Source: Poa pratensis
Taxonomy: Eukaryota > Streptophyta > Magnoliopsida > Poales > Poaceae
Reading direction: 5' to 3'
Assembly (NCBI GenBank): GCA_947311845.1
Contig: CAMZMU010000027.1
Location: 25,388,368 to 25,452,367, forward strand
Length of the DNA: 64,000 nucleotides
Below the pieces are notes generated by a model, which was not told where the DNA came from, did no database searches, and saw nothing but the letters and a program-made list of their open reading frames with translations. The position numbers and the translations under genes are program-made. Below are positions 21,218 through 32,952 of this stretch, one piece after another. Positions within the stretch are counted from its first letter, which is position 1, and every line of letters starts with the position of its first letter.

Positions 21218-24017
21218 ATGGCGACAATCACCGGCTCCTCTCGCCGCGGCGTCGCTCTCCTCCTCCCCCTCTCCGTCCTCCTCTTGGCATGCCGAGCTCC
21301 GGTCGCCGCCGGAGGCAGCACCGCGATCGAGGAAGACGGCAACTCGCCCAAGTTCCCCGGCTGCGCAAACCCCTTCAAGAATGTACGCGCGCATGCCCGC
21401 GATCGATCGAGGGCCTGCACATTCGATACTGAATCGACCGATGCTCATTTCATCTGCGCATGCGTGCAGGTGAAGGTGATGTACTGGGTAAACGGCGACG
21501 AGATGGCCGCCCTGACCGGCATCACGGCGAGGTTCGGCGGGGTGCTGCCGGACACCGCGTCTGCCACCCAGAAGCTGCCGGCCGTGGTGCCCAACCCCAG
21601 GACAGGCTGCGCCAAATCAACCCAGGCAAATAAACCACGCTAGCATAGCTCGATTTCTTCAACTTGGCACGCGACCAACAAACTGATCGACCTCCGCGTT
21701 CCCCGTGAACTTGATCTGCAGCTGGCCAGCTCCATCGCCGTGACGGAGCGCGGCGTGTGCACGTACCTCGAGAAGGCCAAGGCGGTCGACTCCAGCGGCG
21801 CGGCGGTGATGCTCCTCGTCAACGACCGCAATTGTACGTACCTCGGCAGTCGCGTGCCCGCACTATTACCCATTGCACGTTAATTATATACTGCTCACGG
21901 ATCATCGAAGCTCTTGCTTTGGCTGGCTGGCAGCGATGGAGATGATGGCGTGCACCCAGAACGACAAGGTGCCGGACATCAAGATCCCGGTCGTGCTGGT
22001 GTCGAATTCTTCCGGACTGAAGATCTTCTCGGCCATCGACGGCGGCGCAAAAGGTGAGAGCTTGGATTAATCGACTGATCGCCATATAATTTCGTGAAAA
22101 GTGGAGTAGTACATTATCAGTGCGCGATTTGTTATTTTCGCAGTGAACATTCTGATGTACACGCCCACCAAGGCGGCCTTCGACGGCGCCATCCCTTTCC
22201 TTTGGCTCATGGCCGTCAGCACCACGGCCTGCGCCGCTGTCTGGACCACCGTCGTGGTCGGCGAGGTAAAGAACAGAAGAAGAAACAGAGCCGTCGTCCA
22301 GAGATTATTCCATGGCCATTGATCTGAAACGGCTGGTCTGCGTGTCGTATCGTGTCGTGCAGGACAAGAAGGCTCCTCCAGCGGGGGGGATCAAGAGGCT
22401 CCCGCGGAGCCTGAGATCGTGGAGCTGGAGGCCAAGACCGCGGTTCTGTTCATCGTCGTGTCGTCTTGCGTCCTGCTGTTCCTCTTCTTCTTCACCTCCG
22501 TCTGGTCCGCCTGGCTGCTGGTTATACTCTTCTGCTTCAGCGGTCTTCAGGTAATCATATATTCTCAAGTTCTTGGTTCACTTCATCAGTCGATCAGTGG
22601 CTATGCTAAATAATTTCCATGTCTTTTCTGATGGCTCCTGTATCTTTCAGGGCTTGCACTTTGTTATATCGAGTCTCATTGTCAGGTAGGATGACTCGCT
22701 GAAACTTGAGTCTTTCTCTCTCTCACTGTCTTCTTAACTGCTGAGAAATTTGATGTGGACAGAGTATGCAAGTGCGGCGACGCGAAAGTGAAGCTTCCTT
22801 TGATCGGGAACGTGACGGTAGTGGCGCTCGCCGTGTTGCCGGTAGCCCTGTTCATCGTCGTCATGTGGGGAACGCATCAGAGTTCGCCGTTTGCTTGGGT
22901 TGGACAGAACCTCATGGTACATCTCATATGCTTAGTTGTCCAAACTTACCGTTTGTTTTTTTCACATTCTTTCTACGTTGATGGTTATTTCTTCTTTACC
23001 TGCAGGGCATCTGTATGATGATCCTCGTATTGCAAATAGTGCAAATGCCAAACATAAAAGTAAGACCACCATACACATCCTAGCTACTTTTTTTTTTACA
23101 TAAATCATACTAGCTACTTTGGCACTGATCTTGCACAGATCTCTGATGTGCTTGAGATCGATCATTTTTAGGTCGCCTCGGCGCTTCTTATCAGCGCGTT
23201 TCTGTACGACATATTCTGGGTGTTCATCTCGCCCTTGGTATTCAAGAAGAGCGTCATGATCACGGTAAATTTGCCTCTTCTAGCAGACTGTAAATACAGG
23301 CCAAATCTCAGCGCATCACCAGTGATCCCAAAACAAGTTTGTCATCATACCGCGCGTGTGATCGATGCAGGTCGCCAAGGGCACCGACGAAGGGCCGAGC
23401 CTGCCCATGGTTCTGAAGATGCCCAAGGAGTTCGACGTGTGGAACGGCTACGACATGATCGGGTTCGGGGACATCCTCTTCCCCGGACTGCTCGTCGCCT
23501 TCAGTTTCAGGTCTTAAGCAGAGCCGGTCGACTCTGAATCCACATCGTCTTTCCGATGGAAGATCTTCAACAACCGTTGCTGAGATTTCTTACCAACTGT
23601 TCTTGATCTCTGCAGATATGACAGGTCACATGGGAAGGGTCTGACTGATGGTTACTTCCTCTACGTGATGATCGGCTACGCCTTCGGTATGTAACTCTCT
23701 GCATTAATTTCTGAATCTCATAACAGCAAACGTTTTCTACTAGTGAAATCAACATTAAGTTGTAATGCAGGCTTGTCAATGACATACGTTGGATTGTACC
23801 TCATGAAGAGCGGCCAGCCAGCTCTGCTCTACCTGGTCCCTTCAACCCTAGGTACCTACCAGTCCAGCCTCTAGAATACTGATGCCTCCTTGCAATAGTA
23901 ACCTCTAGCTCTTGACATGGGTTAATTTTCTGATCTGAAATAAATCTTGCAGGAACGATCGCCTTGATGGGCGCGCAGAGAGGAGAGCTCAGCCAGCTCT
24001 GGAACGCCAAGGCATAG
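21218..24017 (+). CDS. SPPL: Signal peptide peptidase-like (SPPL) intramembrane aspartyl protease, 14 exons, frameshifted in exon 6
   Basis: Exons: 21218-21382, 21470-21625, 21722-21833, 21934-22053, 22144-22265, 22363-22550, 22651-22685, 22763-22916, 23006-23059, 23172-23264, 23371-23510, 23616-23686, 23771-23851, 23953-24017. Order: signal peptide (residues 1-31), lumenal protease-associated domain (about 50-190), then nine or so membrane segments. Catalytic motifs are YD in [12 protein letters not shown] (exon 10), GFGD (exon 11) and the [12 protein letters not shown] motif (exon 13). This is the plant SPPL2-5 type, which cleaves type II membrane-protein stubs in endomembranes. All junction phases agree except exon 6: it is 188 nt where a phase-compatible exon needs 189, and its frame changes in a run of seven G (22383-22389). 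Either this allele is broken or the base call is wrong. Intron 2 (21626-21721) uses GC-AG. Total length about 518 residues if the frame is continuous. Confidence 0.9.
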
Positions 24018-24229
24018 GCATCGTGGAACGATGATCCTAGCTGAAGCCTTGGCTTGCGCCGCTCGCTATGGAAAGAAGGCTCCAGTCACGTATGGTCGCC
24101 TTCAGAAAAAATTCGAGTTAATCGGAGAAGGGAAAGATGAAAATCTGTAGCGATTGTTTCGATCATCACAAGCACTAGAGTTTTATACATATACCCTCAA
24201 ATGTATACCTGTCTAGAAGCACAGATACA
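24018..24229 (+). other. SPPL 3' UTR and 3' flank
   Basis: About 210 bp between the SPPL stop and the Mutator-like element. The element thus sits at or just beyond the transcript end. No clear AATAAA was seen. Confidence 0.5.
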
Positions 24230-24556
24230 AGTTAATAGCGTAAAACTACCACTTTTGTAGCTAAATGTACCGATTGGTACCAGTGGACGCCGCAATCTCA
24301 TTTTGGTACCACATTTTGCCCAGGTTGTCTCAATTTGCCCAAATGACGTGCTGATTCAATTTAGACAGCCGTTCTGACAAGGAGGCCCCACCTGTAAGGT
24401 GACGTGGTAAGTGGGCCCCACTTGTCAGTCTAATTAAATAACCAAAATATGTATAAACAAGGAAAATCTGAGAAAATAAATTATTTGGGGGAGGTGCACT
24501 GTGGGGCCCACAAGTCAGCCTAATAAAATCAAAATATAAAAAAATATCTAAAAAAA
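24230..24556 (+). repeat. Left long terminal inverted repeat of the Mutator-like element
   Basis: Pairs with 25065-25380 in inverted orientation. Shared blocks include GTACCGATTG(G/A)TACCAGTGG, TTTTGGTACCACATTTTGCC and GAAAATAAATTATTTGGGG. A shorter inverted similarity (GTCCCCTGCGCCTCCT) may extend it inwards. Confidence 0.88.
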
Positions 24557-25064
24557 GGAGGCCCTTGCTCGCACCCGACCGCCGCCGTCCCCTGCGCCTC
24601 CTCTTCCTCGGCTCCGGCTGGCCGCCGGCCGTCGCCGGCGCCACCTCCCTCCTCTTCCCTCTCCCGTCCTCGCCGTCGCGGGAGCTCGATTTGGCGCAAG
24701 AGGATGTGGGGGAGCGAGCTTGGGGCAGCCGTCGAGGAATTCGTCGGGAGCAGCCGCACCGGCCAAATTTCAGGCAAGGGAAGCCAGGCGGCAGTGGGGT
24801 ACGGGGGCTCGCGAATTCCCGGGGCGACGGCTCTGCGTGGTCCTCGGAGGGCGCGGTCTTCCAGCGGCGGCGCGGCGAACGGAAGGAGCCGGCCTCCTGG
24901 CGGCGGCGCGAGGAACAGAGGGTCGCGGCCTGCAGAAGGGCGGAGCGTGGAGCGCGCCGAGCGGCGGGCTGCGCGAAGAAGAAGGTAGGGTGGGGCGGCA
25001 AGCCTGGGACGGCGCGCAGGAGGCGCAGGGGACGGAGGAGGCGCAGGGGACGGGGACGGTTAGA

Positions 25065-25380
25065 TTTTTTTTTTTTTTGATTTTTATTAGGATGACTTGT
25101 GGGCCCCACAGTGCACCTCCCCAAATAATTTATTTTCTCAGATTTTTCCTTTTTTATACATATTTTGGTTATTTAATTAGACTGGGAAGTGGGGCCCACT
25201 TACCACGTCACCTTACAGGTGGGGCCTCCCTGTCAGAACGGCTGTCTAAATTGAATCAGAGCGTCATTTGGGCAAAATGAGACAACCTGGGCAAAATGTG
25301 GTACCAAAATGAGATTGCGGCGTCCACTGGTATCAATCGGTACATTTGGCTATAAAAGTGGTAATTTTACGCTATTAACT
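25065..25380 (-). repeat. Right long terminal inverted repeat of the Mutator-like element
   Basis: Inverted partner of 24230-24556 with scattered substitutions. A T-run at 25065-25078 separates it from the GC-rich core. Confidence 0.88.
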
Positions 25381-28205
25381 CACAGATACACGAGCACACT
25401 TCGGATTGTTGTTACTTAACAGTGTGTTAGAGTACGAAATTTTCCGTGGACAAGTCAAATGTGATGTAAATATATTCATATATGAGCAAGATTCGCCCAT
25501 CTTTGCCTTTTGCTGTTATTTTGGTCAGCTGTATTTGCCCTTTTCTTCGGGGAGCTGTACGTATTTGACTTTGAAATGCTGATTTTGCTCTTTCTTAGAC
25601 GGCTTGTCAGTTTATGCATATACAAAAAATATGAGAAAATACAGAGAATACTCCCTCTATCCATTTCAAAACAATATTGATGTTCTAGCGTTGTGCCAAG
25701 TCAAACTATTGTAAGTTTATCCAAGTTTACAGAAAAATGTATCGAGGTCTACTACACTAAATTAGTTTCACTAGATTCATCATGATATATATATATTCCA
25801 CGCATACGGATTGGATATTGTAGATATTAGCATATTTGTAGAAGGGATTCGAATACTCGCTATTTCCATAGTATTGCTAATGGCAGACACAGGAAAAAGC
25901 GTATTCATTCTCTAATCCAGGAGGAGGGAACGATTGAGGGCCATGAACAACTAAAGTCGTATATTACAAATTACTATAAAGGCCTATTCGGAGCCCCAGA
26001 GAAGGAAACTTCACACTGGATGAGTCTCGAACAGAAGATATACCCCAGGTTTCAGATGAGGAAAATAGTCTACTTACTAACCTCTATTCAGAGGATGAGG
26101 TGAGAAGGGCGGCTTTCCAAATGAAACATAATAAAGCACCTGACCTGATGACTTCCCGGCTGAGTTCTACCAGAACTTTTGGGATGTTATCAAGTCTGAT
26201 CTACTACAACTGTTCGCCTGTCTTCATGATGGATAACTAGAATTGTTTCGTCTCAATTTTGGTGAAATAATTTTATTACCTAAGGTTAATGAGGCAGAAA
26301 GGATTCAACAATTCAGACCTATATGCCTTCTTAACGTTAGTTTTAAAATATTTACCAAAATTGCTACGATTCGACTGAACAGTGTGGCAGATCATGTGGT
26401 TCGTCCGTCTCAGACAGCTTTTATGCAAGGTGTAACATCCTTGATGGGGTGGCGATCCTACATGAAACAGTTCACGAACTACATAGGAAAAATCTGAATG
26501 GGGTAATTCTTAAAATTGATTTTGAGAAGCTTATGATAAAATCAATTGGTCTTTTCTTCAGCAGACCCTCAGAATGAAAGGTTCTTCTACTGAGTGGAGA
26601 GCGTTAATAGATAGCTTTGTTTCGGGAGGAAGTGTAGCCATTAAAGTCAATGATGACACTGGCAAATATTTCCAAACGAAAAAAGGCCTTAGACAAGGTG
26701 ACCCGCTATCGCCAATATTATTTAATATAGTGGCTGATATGTTGGCTATCTTGATCGAACGCCCTAAATCTGAGGGCCAAATTGAAGGAGTGATTCCACA
26801 TCTAGTCGATGGTGGTTTATCGATTCTTCAATATACCGACGACACAATTCTTTTTATGGGACATGACATCGAAAAAGCTCGTAACTTAAAGTTGATTTTG
26901 TCAGCCTCGAGCAACTTTCGGGTCTTAAGACTAATTTCCATAAAAGTAAACTGTTTTGCTTTGGCGAGCCTCAAGAAAACGCCGTCTTGTATGCTGAACT
27001 TTTCGGCTGTGAGCAAGGACAATTTCCTATCAACTATTTGGATATTCCGATTCATTATCGGAGACTTACAAAGGCTGAGTGGAAAAAGGTGGAGGAAAGA
27101 CTTCAAATACGTTTAAATAGCTGGAAAGGAAAACTCTTATCCCTGGGTGGAAGATTGGTTCTCATAAACTCGGTACTAACAAACATGGTACTGTATATGA
27201 TTTCATTCTTCCAATTACCCAAAGGAGTCTTAAAACGATTGGATTATTTCCGGTCTAGATTCTTTTGACAAGGGGATTGTGAGAAGAAAAAATATCGGCT
27301 GACTAAGTGGAGTGTGGTTTGCTGCCCTAAAGACCAAGGAGGGCTCGGAGTTCATGACCTTGAGGTCAAGAACAGATCTTTGCTGGGTAAATGGCTCTTC
27401 AAGCTTCTTTCTGAAGATGGAGTTTGGCAAACCCTCATTAGGAGAAAGTATGTGAGATCTCAAGCCGTATCTCAGGTTCTTTGGAAACCTGGCGATTCAC
27501 ACTTCTGGGCACGCCTTATGGCTACAAAGAAGTTCTTTTTCCCACATGGATCTTTCTCAATTAGGGATGGATCGAAAATTCGCTTCTGGGAGGATAATTG
27601 GCTAGGCCAATCCACTCTCAGAGAACAATATCCGGCTCTGTATGCTATTGTGTGAAACAAGAGCGACACGATCGCTAAGGTGTTGGGTACCTCCCCACCA
27701 AATGTATCGTTCAGAAGAAGTTTACTGGGAACAAGACAAGCATCCTGGAATGCCTTGCTCATCCGATTGGATTCCATCCATCTGTCGGAAGATCCAGATA
27801 AATTTCAATGGAATCTTACGAAGAATGGTAAATTCTCGGTTGATTCTATGTATAGAGCATTAATCTTACTCGAAGTGCCAGTCGATATTAAGGATAATAA
27901 CAAAATTTGGAAGATGAAGATCCCGCTAAAAACTAAGATGTTTGCGTGGTATCTCCGTCGAGGTGTAATTCTTACAAAAGATAACCTTGCCAAACGCAAT
28001 TGGCACGGAAGTAAAAAGTGCGTCTTCTGTCAACACGACGAGACTATTACACACTTATTCTTTCTGTGCGAGTTCGTCAGGTCTATATGGTCAGCCATCC
28101 AGATAGGTTCTACCTTATGTGAGATCCTGGCTCAGGGCTTAATAGGATTGATAGGATACTCATATCAACAAGTTGCAACTTCTTTTCCGGAAGCTCATCT
28201 GGAAG

Positions 28206-28275
28206 GAACTCCGAGGTTAAGCGTGCTTGGCCCGGAGCACTCCAAGAATAGGTGACCGACCGGGAACTGGTTCCC
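28206..28275 (+). ncRNA. 5S rRNA-like segment in Cassandra LTR 1 (altered)
   Basis: AACTCCGAGGTTAAGCGTG followed by CTTGG covers the 5S box A region, but the downstream control block reads AAGAATAGGTGACC instead of GGATGGGTGACC, so two intragenic promoter positions are changed relative to LTR 2. Confidence 0.75.
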
Positions 28276-28643
28276 GGGTGCACACGAGTGAGGACAAAGT
28301 GCGCAAAAAGACTAGTGTTGATCTGTGGGGCCAGTCTGGAGATCCTAGCGAGCTGCCAGGGATGACAGGCCCGGCCCGGCCGGGGTGTTACAATTTGGTA
28401 TCAGAGCCGACCCTCGCGGCAACACGGGCGTGTGCGGTCAGGGACGCGGACATGTGGAGCATGTGCCGGCACTGGGCGCACAGACGTGTACCAAGAGGGG
28501 AAGTTCCTGGACTGGGGGTTGACCGACGAGGGCGTCGGTCTTCTAAGTGGGGAAGGATGTGAGATCCTGGCTCAGGGCTTAATAGGATTGATAGGATACT
28601 CATATCAACAAGTTGCAACTTCTTTTCCGGAAGCTCATCTGGA

Positions 28644-28715
28644 AGGAACTCCGAGGTTAAGCGTGCTTGGCCCGGAGCACTCCAAGGATGGGTGACCGAC
28701 CGGGAACTGGTTCCC
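28644..28715 (+). ncRNA. 5S rRNA-like segment in Cassandra LTR 2
   Basis: Carries both GTTAAGCGTGCTTGG (box A region) and GGATGGGTGACC (intermediate element/box C region) at approximately the spacing found in plant 5S rRNA genes. The 5' third of 5S is not clearly recognisable. RNA polymerase III transcription is known for the family but cannot be judged here. Confidence 0.75.
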
Positions 28716-29403
28716 GTGTGCACACGAGTGAGGACAAAGTGCGCAGAAAAGACTAGTGTTGATCTGTGGGGCCAGTCTGGAGATCCTAGCGAGCTGCCAG
28801 GGGTGACAGGCCCGGCCCGGGGTGGCCGGGGTGTTACACCTTACATCCCCCGCGTACCATTGCAAACATTTTTGGCAACTGGTTAAACGGGGTGGATCCT
28901 AGGTTTAAACTTTTCAGTAGGGTGGGAGCGATTGCCGTTATTTGGTCGCTGTGGCTATGTAGAAATGACAAGGTTTTTAACGATAAAAATACGTCTATTA
29001 TGCAGGTTATCTATCGGTGTACAGCAACGCTACGAGCATGGTCAGCCCTGCAGCGTGTGGAGCATCGAGACTTGTTTTTGGAGATGGTGTTGCGTTTGGA
29101 GGCTGCGGCCAGGGAGTTATTCTCCCGGCATGGATGGCAACATAGTCTCCGGATCGACCTACCATCATTTAGGCGGCTTTACAATTTCTCATTATGATAT
29201 GTAATTTTAATTTCAGAATTGGGTACTCGTGAACTTGTGGCTGTGTGCATCCTAACTATGCAGAGGCCGGGTGTAATGGTTAAAACTTTTAAGTAATAAA
29301 ATCCCTTTATCTAAAAATTAGCATATTTGTTGACTTAGTCAAACATAGAAAAGTTGGACTTAACACAAAGCTATAGGTTCAATCAATTTACAATGGAGGG
29401 AGT

Positions 29404-31760
29404 AACTACTTTTATTCCCCACACTCAAAGTTCGGATGATCAGGTCTATGTAATCATTTGCTCTTTTGTTTATTTTATCAGTTGTATGTTATGTCTATCT
29501 ATTTTTGTTATATACTAAAAGCAAGATACAGGATTCTCCTTGATGCAGAATAAGGAGCAATGATCATGTAATCAGTTTTTATGAGGTTTGCGTCCAAAAT
29601 CTCCTTGTGGAATATGGGCGTTAAAGGAATTCCGCAATTGGTCGATATACTTCTATTCATATCGACATGCCTAATGTCCAATATTTGAATAGTAGGACAA
29701 TCTCTCTTAAAAACGGAGGTAAATGTTTTACCCCAATCTACCAATTAATAACGAGAGAATTGTCCAGTTAATTTACGAAAAACTGGACAAAAACCGATAC
29801 AAACAGAGCACAATCTAACTACGCAAAAGCACAAAACCCCACGCCTACACAGCACAAACTCTCCCAACAAACAACAACCGTAACCCCTGACACTTGTACA
29901 ACGCGATGGAACTCTCAATGAGAACACTTCAACAAAAGGAATGGGACACGCCAAAACCACAATAAGGACCCAAACTCTATGGACGAGCCGAGAGACCGCA
30001 ACCATCCATCATGCAGCCGCGGGCGTCATTATATGGCACCACTCTTCTTGTCTTTGCACCTAAATAATTTCTCCTTCGGGATGTAGGTCCAAGAGAAATC
30101 ACCTACATTCTTGCTTTTGTCAACAATAGGACAATCATATGCATGCATAGCTAGCAACCAGTGCACCGAGATAAAGGAAAAACTGTTCCAATATGCATGT
30201 GTGTGCTGAAAGATAAAATTACGATGAAAAATGCACGCGGTTTAGATGGTATTTTTATAAACATGGATTAGTCGAGCACTCAGACAGAGTTATTATGTCG
30301 GGTAAAGACATACGCCCAAAGATAATTACACGAAGGGTGGCAAGGGAAATAAGTAGCAGGCTATAAAGTATCAAAAGATTCACACAGATGAGTTATTATA
30401 TAAAATATAATCAAAACACGACGATATTACTAATATGACTACAAATAATGATATACAAATGTTTAGCAAAAATATTTTCTAAAATTCCCCCTCGATACAA
30501 CAATTTCTTTTTTGTGTTGTCTCGAGTCCATCCAAGAAACCAACATTGCTCCTAGAGCCATGTGAACCTCCACCATACAACTAATTCTAAGTGCCACCGG
30601 AACACACGTGGAGTGGCAACAAAGCACAAAGACAATTTTAGGGGAAATGAGATGTGAATAAAGTAAAAGCACCGAGAGGTTGATCATTTTTCTCATGCGA
30701 TCTTCCTCCTAGGGAGGCTTACATATCAAGAGATATGTCACTCAAATTGGTGTAATTTATTGTAATCGCTCCAAATGCAATCGATGACTAGTTAAATATA
30801 AATTAGAAAATATTATCCTCTATGGAGATGCATGTCAATTAAATCACATACATGATTTCTAGAGCCATCCATTTAGATAATTACATGATATTTCTCTTAT
30901 TGGCCACATATATATAGTTGTTTAGTTTTCTTATTGTGATTCATGATGTTACAAATTAGATAAATGCTCCTATGTTGATATGATTTTTTGGTTATATATT
31001 ATCAGTATTTTAAACGCTTATGCCGCCATACTGCATGAGTTTGAACAACAAAAACAATTATCTCAAATACACTTCGGTCAAAACAATTATATGTCCTTAA
31101 TAGAATGGATGAAACATGTGGCAATGCTCGGTAACTTATGAGTTGAATGGAGTGCCACCAACTCAAATTTGTATTATAGTAAGGGTTAACACAAATAACT
31201 CAAGCAATATTGTGTAACTTACACAAGAAATGTATATGTCTAAATTTAATATATTGGATTACAAGGTACTATTGTTTAACTTGTACGCAATTTATGTGTC
31301 TAAATTTAATATGTTGGGTTACAATTGTGTGTGTGTGGATTAATTAGGTAGAAGATGAAGCTGCTAGAATATATATGTGTGGTACAAAATGGCAAAGCAT
31401 TGGGCCATCCAATATTTCCAGGCATACACACACAAAATTGAACGTTCGATACGGTATTCAGGGGCTTGCACCTAGATCACCCAATCAAAAACCATTATTA
31501 ACTTTTATAAGGCACATGGTGTGTCCATTTAAGATATTCACTGGGTCGCTATGGAAACACTTGTCTTCATAGATTTGCTGATATGACAAAGGTTTGGCTA
31601 TGAAAACAAATTTCTGATGAAGTGTGTGTTGAAAAGGTTTGTATCATATTCTAAACGTGATCCACTGTTCAACCTCATGTGTATTAGCAACTATCATATA
31701 TATTTGCAAGATAAATTTAATATTTCTCAAATAAAAATATCTATAATTCCTTTTCTAGCT
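29404..31760. other. AT-rich region with no recognised gene
   Basis: Short unconnected frames only. Part (about 29730-30020) resembles the AC-rich minus-strand retroposon at 48855 (for example GGACAAAAACCGATACAAAC versus GGGCCAAAAACCATACAAAC), so it may be an old relative; low confidence. The rest shows nothing recognisable. Confidence 0.45.
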
Positions 31761-31769
31761 GAAAATTTT

Positions 31770-32700
31770 ACATAGGAGTATCAGACTCACTGCCGATGGA
31801 TAAACAAGCTGACTGCTCTTTCTGGTGGACATATTGTCTTAAGCTTTTGGCTGACTATCTATCCTTTGCTTGATGCTCGCCCATAAATGGAGATACCATA
31901 AAATTTTGAAAAGCTAAATGGCCAGATAATGTGCTACGTTAGCAATGGCCTCACCTTTTCTCCTATGTGCTTGATGAAAATATCTCTGTTCAGAAGCTTA
32001 TGCAGTCATATACAGAGGAGGACTTGTTTCACCTGCCTCTCTCAGAAGAAGCTTTCCAGGAATTTGATCAGCTTCAACAACATGTTCATGGTATGGTTTT
32101 AAAGGAGATGTGTGGTCATATACCTGGGGAAAAGATTATTCTGTCTCCCTAGCATACAATTTTTTTCAAGGATTGCCCCATCATGCCCCCTCCTTTACTT
32201 GGCTTTGGAAGTCATGCTGCCAAAAGAAACATAAAGTTTTTGCTTGGTATCTGCCACATAACAGACTGAATACCAAAGCTCTTCCACAACAAAAGAACTT
32301 CCACCTACCTGATTAAAATGGTATAATGTGTGGAGCACACCATCTGGAGACCAGGGATCATTTGTTCTTTCACTGCCCATTTGCTTCTCGATGTTAGGCT
32401 CGTATGGTACCTAATTGGGTTATTCGTGTGGGAGATATTCATGTTAAAGTCGCATCTTTCAGATTGGCTTTTCAGCAGCCTTACTTCATGGAAGTATTTA
32501 TCCTAGCACTTTGGGCTATCTAGATAACCAGGAATGACCATATTTTCAAAGAATTTATTGCACATCTCTACATATGTCAGAAAACAAATAAGAAAGAGTT
32601 GGATTGGATTGCTTGCAGAGCAAACAAAGCAAGTCTCTCAGGCTTTAAGACTTGGATTTAGGCTTACAGAACCACTAGTTAGTGTGGCTTAGATTAGATT
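31770..32700 (+). mobile_element. Second LINE ORF2 C-terminal relic (zf-RVT region)
   Basis: Broken frames read ENISVQKLMQSYTEEDLFHL, FTWLWKSCCQKKHKVFAWYL, then CGAHHLETRDHLFFHCPFA and ILALWAI-ITRNDHIFKEF. This is the zf-RVT/C-terminal arrangement of plant LINE ORF2. It is diverged from the LINE at 25840 and has stops throughout. Boundaries are not resolved. Confidence 0.78.
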
Positions 32701-32952
32701 TGTAACATAGTTAGCTGTTTTTTGCCTTTTGCTTCATGTTTGCACTCTTTTTACAAAAAATCAATTAGAAATACCAGTAGAACACTATTGTTCCCTAAAA
32801 AAAGAAACTACGGCTTGTAGTTTAAGCTACCAAAAGTTCAAAGATATGAAACCCACGAATAGAATTGACATCTTAGAGGATAATTCCATTTCACTTGACG
32901 CGGCAAATTTATTTTGCTATGCCATGAAAGGTCATGAAAACGGAAGTGGTGT

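Larger units (their letters stand above)
24230..25380. mobile_element. Long-TIR Mutator-like (Pack-MULE-type) element, 1151 bp
   Basis: Inverted repeats of about 320 bp form the two ends: left AGTTAATAGCGTAAAACTACC (from 24230), mirrored at the right end, which finishes GGTAATTTTACGCTATTAACT at 25380. The 10-mer CACAGATACA flanks both sides (24220-24229 and 25381-25390). A 9-11 bp duplication with long TIRs is typical of Mutator-like elements. The inner segment (about 24560-25060) is strongly GC-rich, unlike the AT-rich arms, and carries open frames on both strands without recognised domains. Such a GC-rich core fits capture of a host gene fragment (Pack-MULE), which is inference. No transposase. 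Confidence 0.9.
28118..28838 (+). mobile_element. Cassandra-type TRIM retrotransposon inside the LINE
   Basis: Two direct LTRs, 28118-28392 and 28558-28838, start TGTGAGATCC and end GGTGTTACA. Target duplication CCTTA (28113-28117 and 28839-28843). A primer-binding site complementary to initiator tRNA-Met (TGGTATCAGAGC, 28396-28407) follows LTR 1, and a purine tract (AGTGGGGAAGGA, 28546-28557) precedes LTR 2. The interior is about 165 bp with no coding capacity. Each LTR holds a stretch matching the 3' half of plant 5S rRNA (GTTAAGCGTGCTTGG ... GGATGGGTGACC), the defining feature of Cassandra elements. Mobilisation would need enzymes from other LTR elements. Confidence 0.95.
25840..29317 (+). 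mobile_element. 5'-truncated LINE with 14-bp target duplication
   Basis: Flanked by ATTAGCATATTTGT on both sides (25826-25839 and 29318-29331). Broken frames encode ORF2: linker (KGLFGAPEKET), reverse transcriptase (26243-27270, with ILLPKVNEAE, FRPICLLNVSFKIFTK, KKGLRQGDPLSPILFN and YTDDTILF at the catalytic site), thumb region (GGRLVLINSVLTNM), a zf-RVT region (27900-28080, CVFCQHDETITHLFFLCEF) and a C-terminal tail after the nested element (VIWSLWLCRNDKVFND, 28930-28990). The 3' end is AT-rich (TAATAAAATCCCTTTATC). There is no endonuclease domain, so the 5' part was lost at insertion. Stops and frameshifts (for example before 26574 and after 27268) make it non-functional. Confidence 0.93.
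25651..29403. mobile_element. Stowaway-type MITE split by a LINE
   Basis: The left part 25651-25839 begins CTCCCTCTATCCATTTC after TA (25649-25650). The right part 29332-29403 ends ACAATGGAGGGAG before TA (29404-29405). Removing the LINE and one target-site copy gives a MITE of about 261 bp with the usual imperfect TIR. It is the outermost shell of a three-level nest. Confidence 0.88.

Noticed and set aside
24330..25280. Long ORFs on both strands across the Mutator-like element
   Set aside because: They run through the inverted repeats and GC-rich core on both strands without domains, as expected from composition. A captured fragment is possible, but no gene can be called.
28644..28715. Genuine 5S rRNA gene
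   Set aside because: Only part of 5S is recognisable and it lies within an LTR present twice; it is the Cassandra 5S-derived domain.
28118..28838. Simple tandem duplication in the LINE
   Set aside because: The 5-bp target duplication, primer-binding site, purine tract and 5S-like segments show it is an LTR element (Cassandra).
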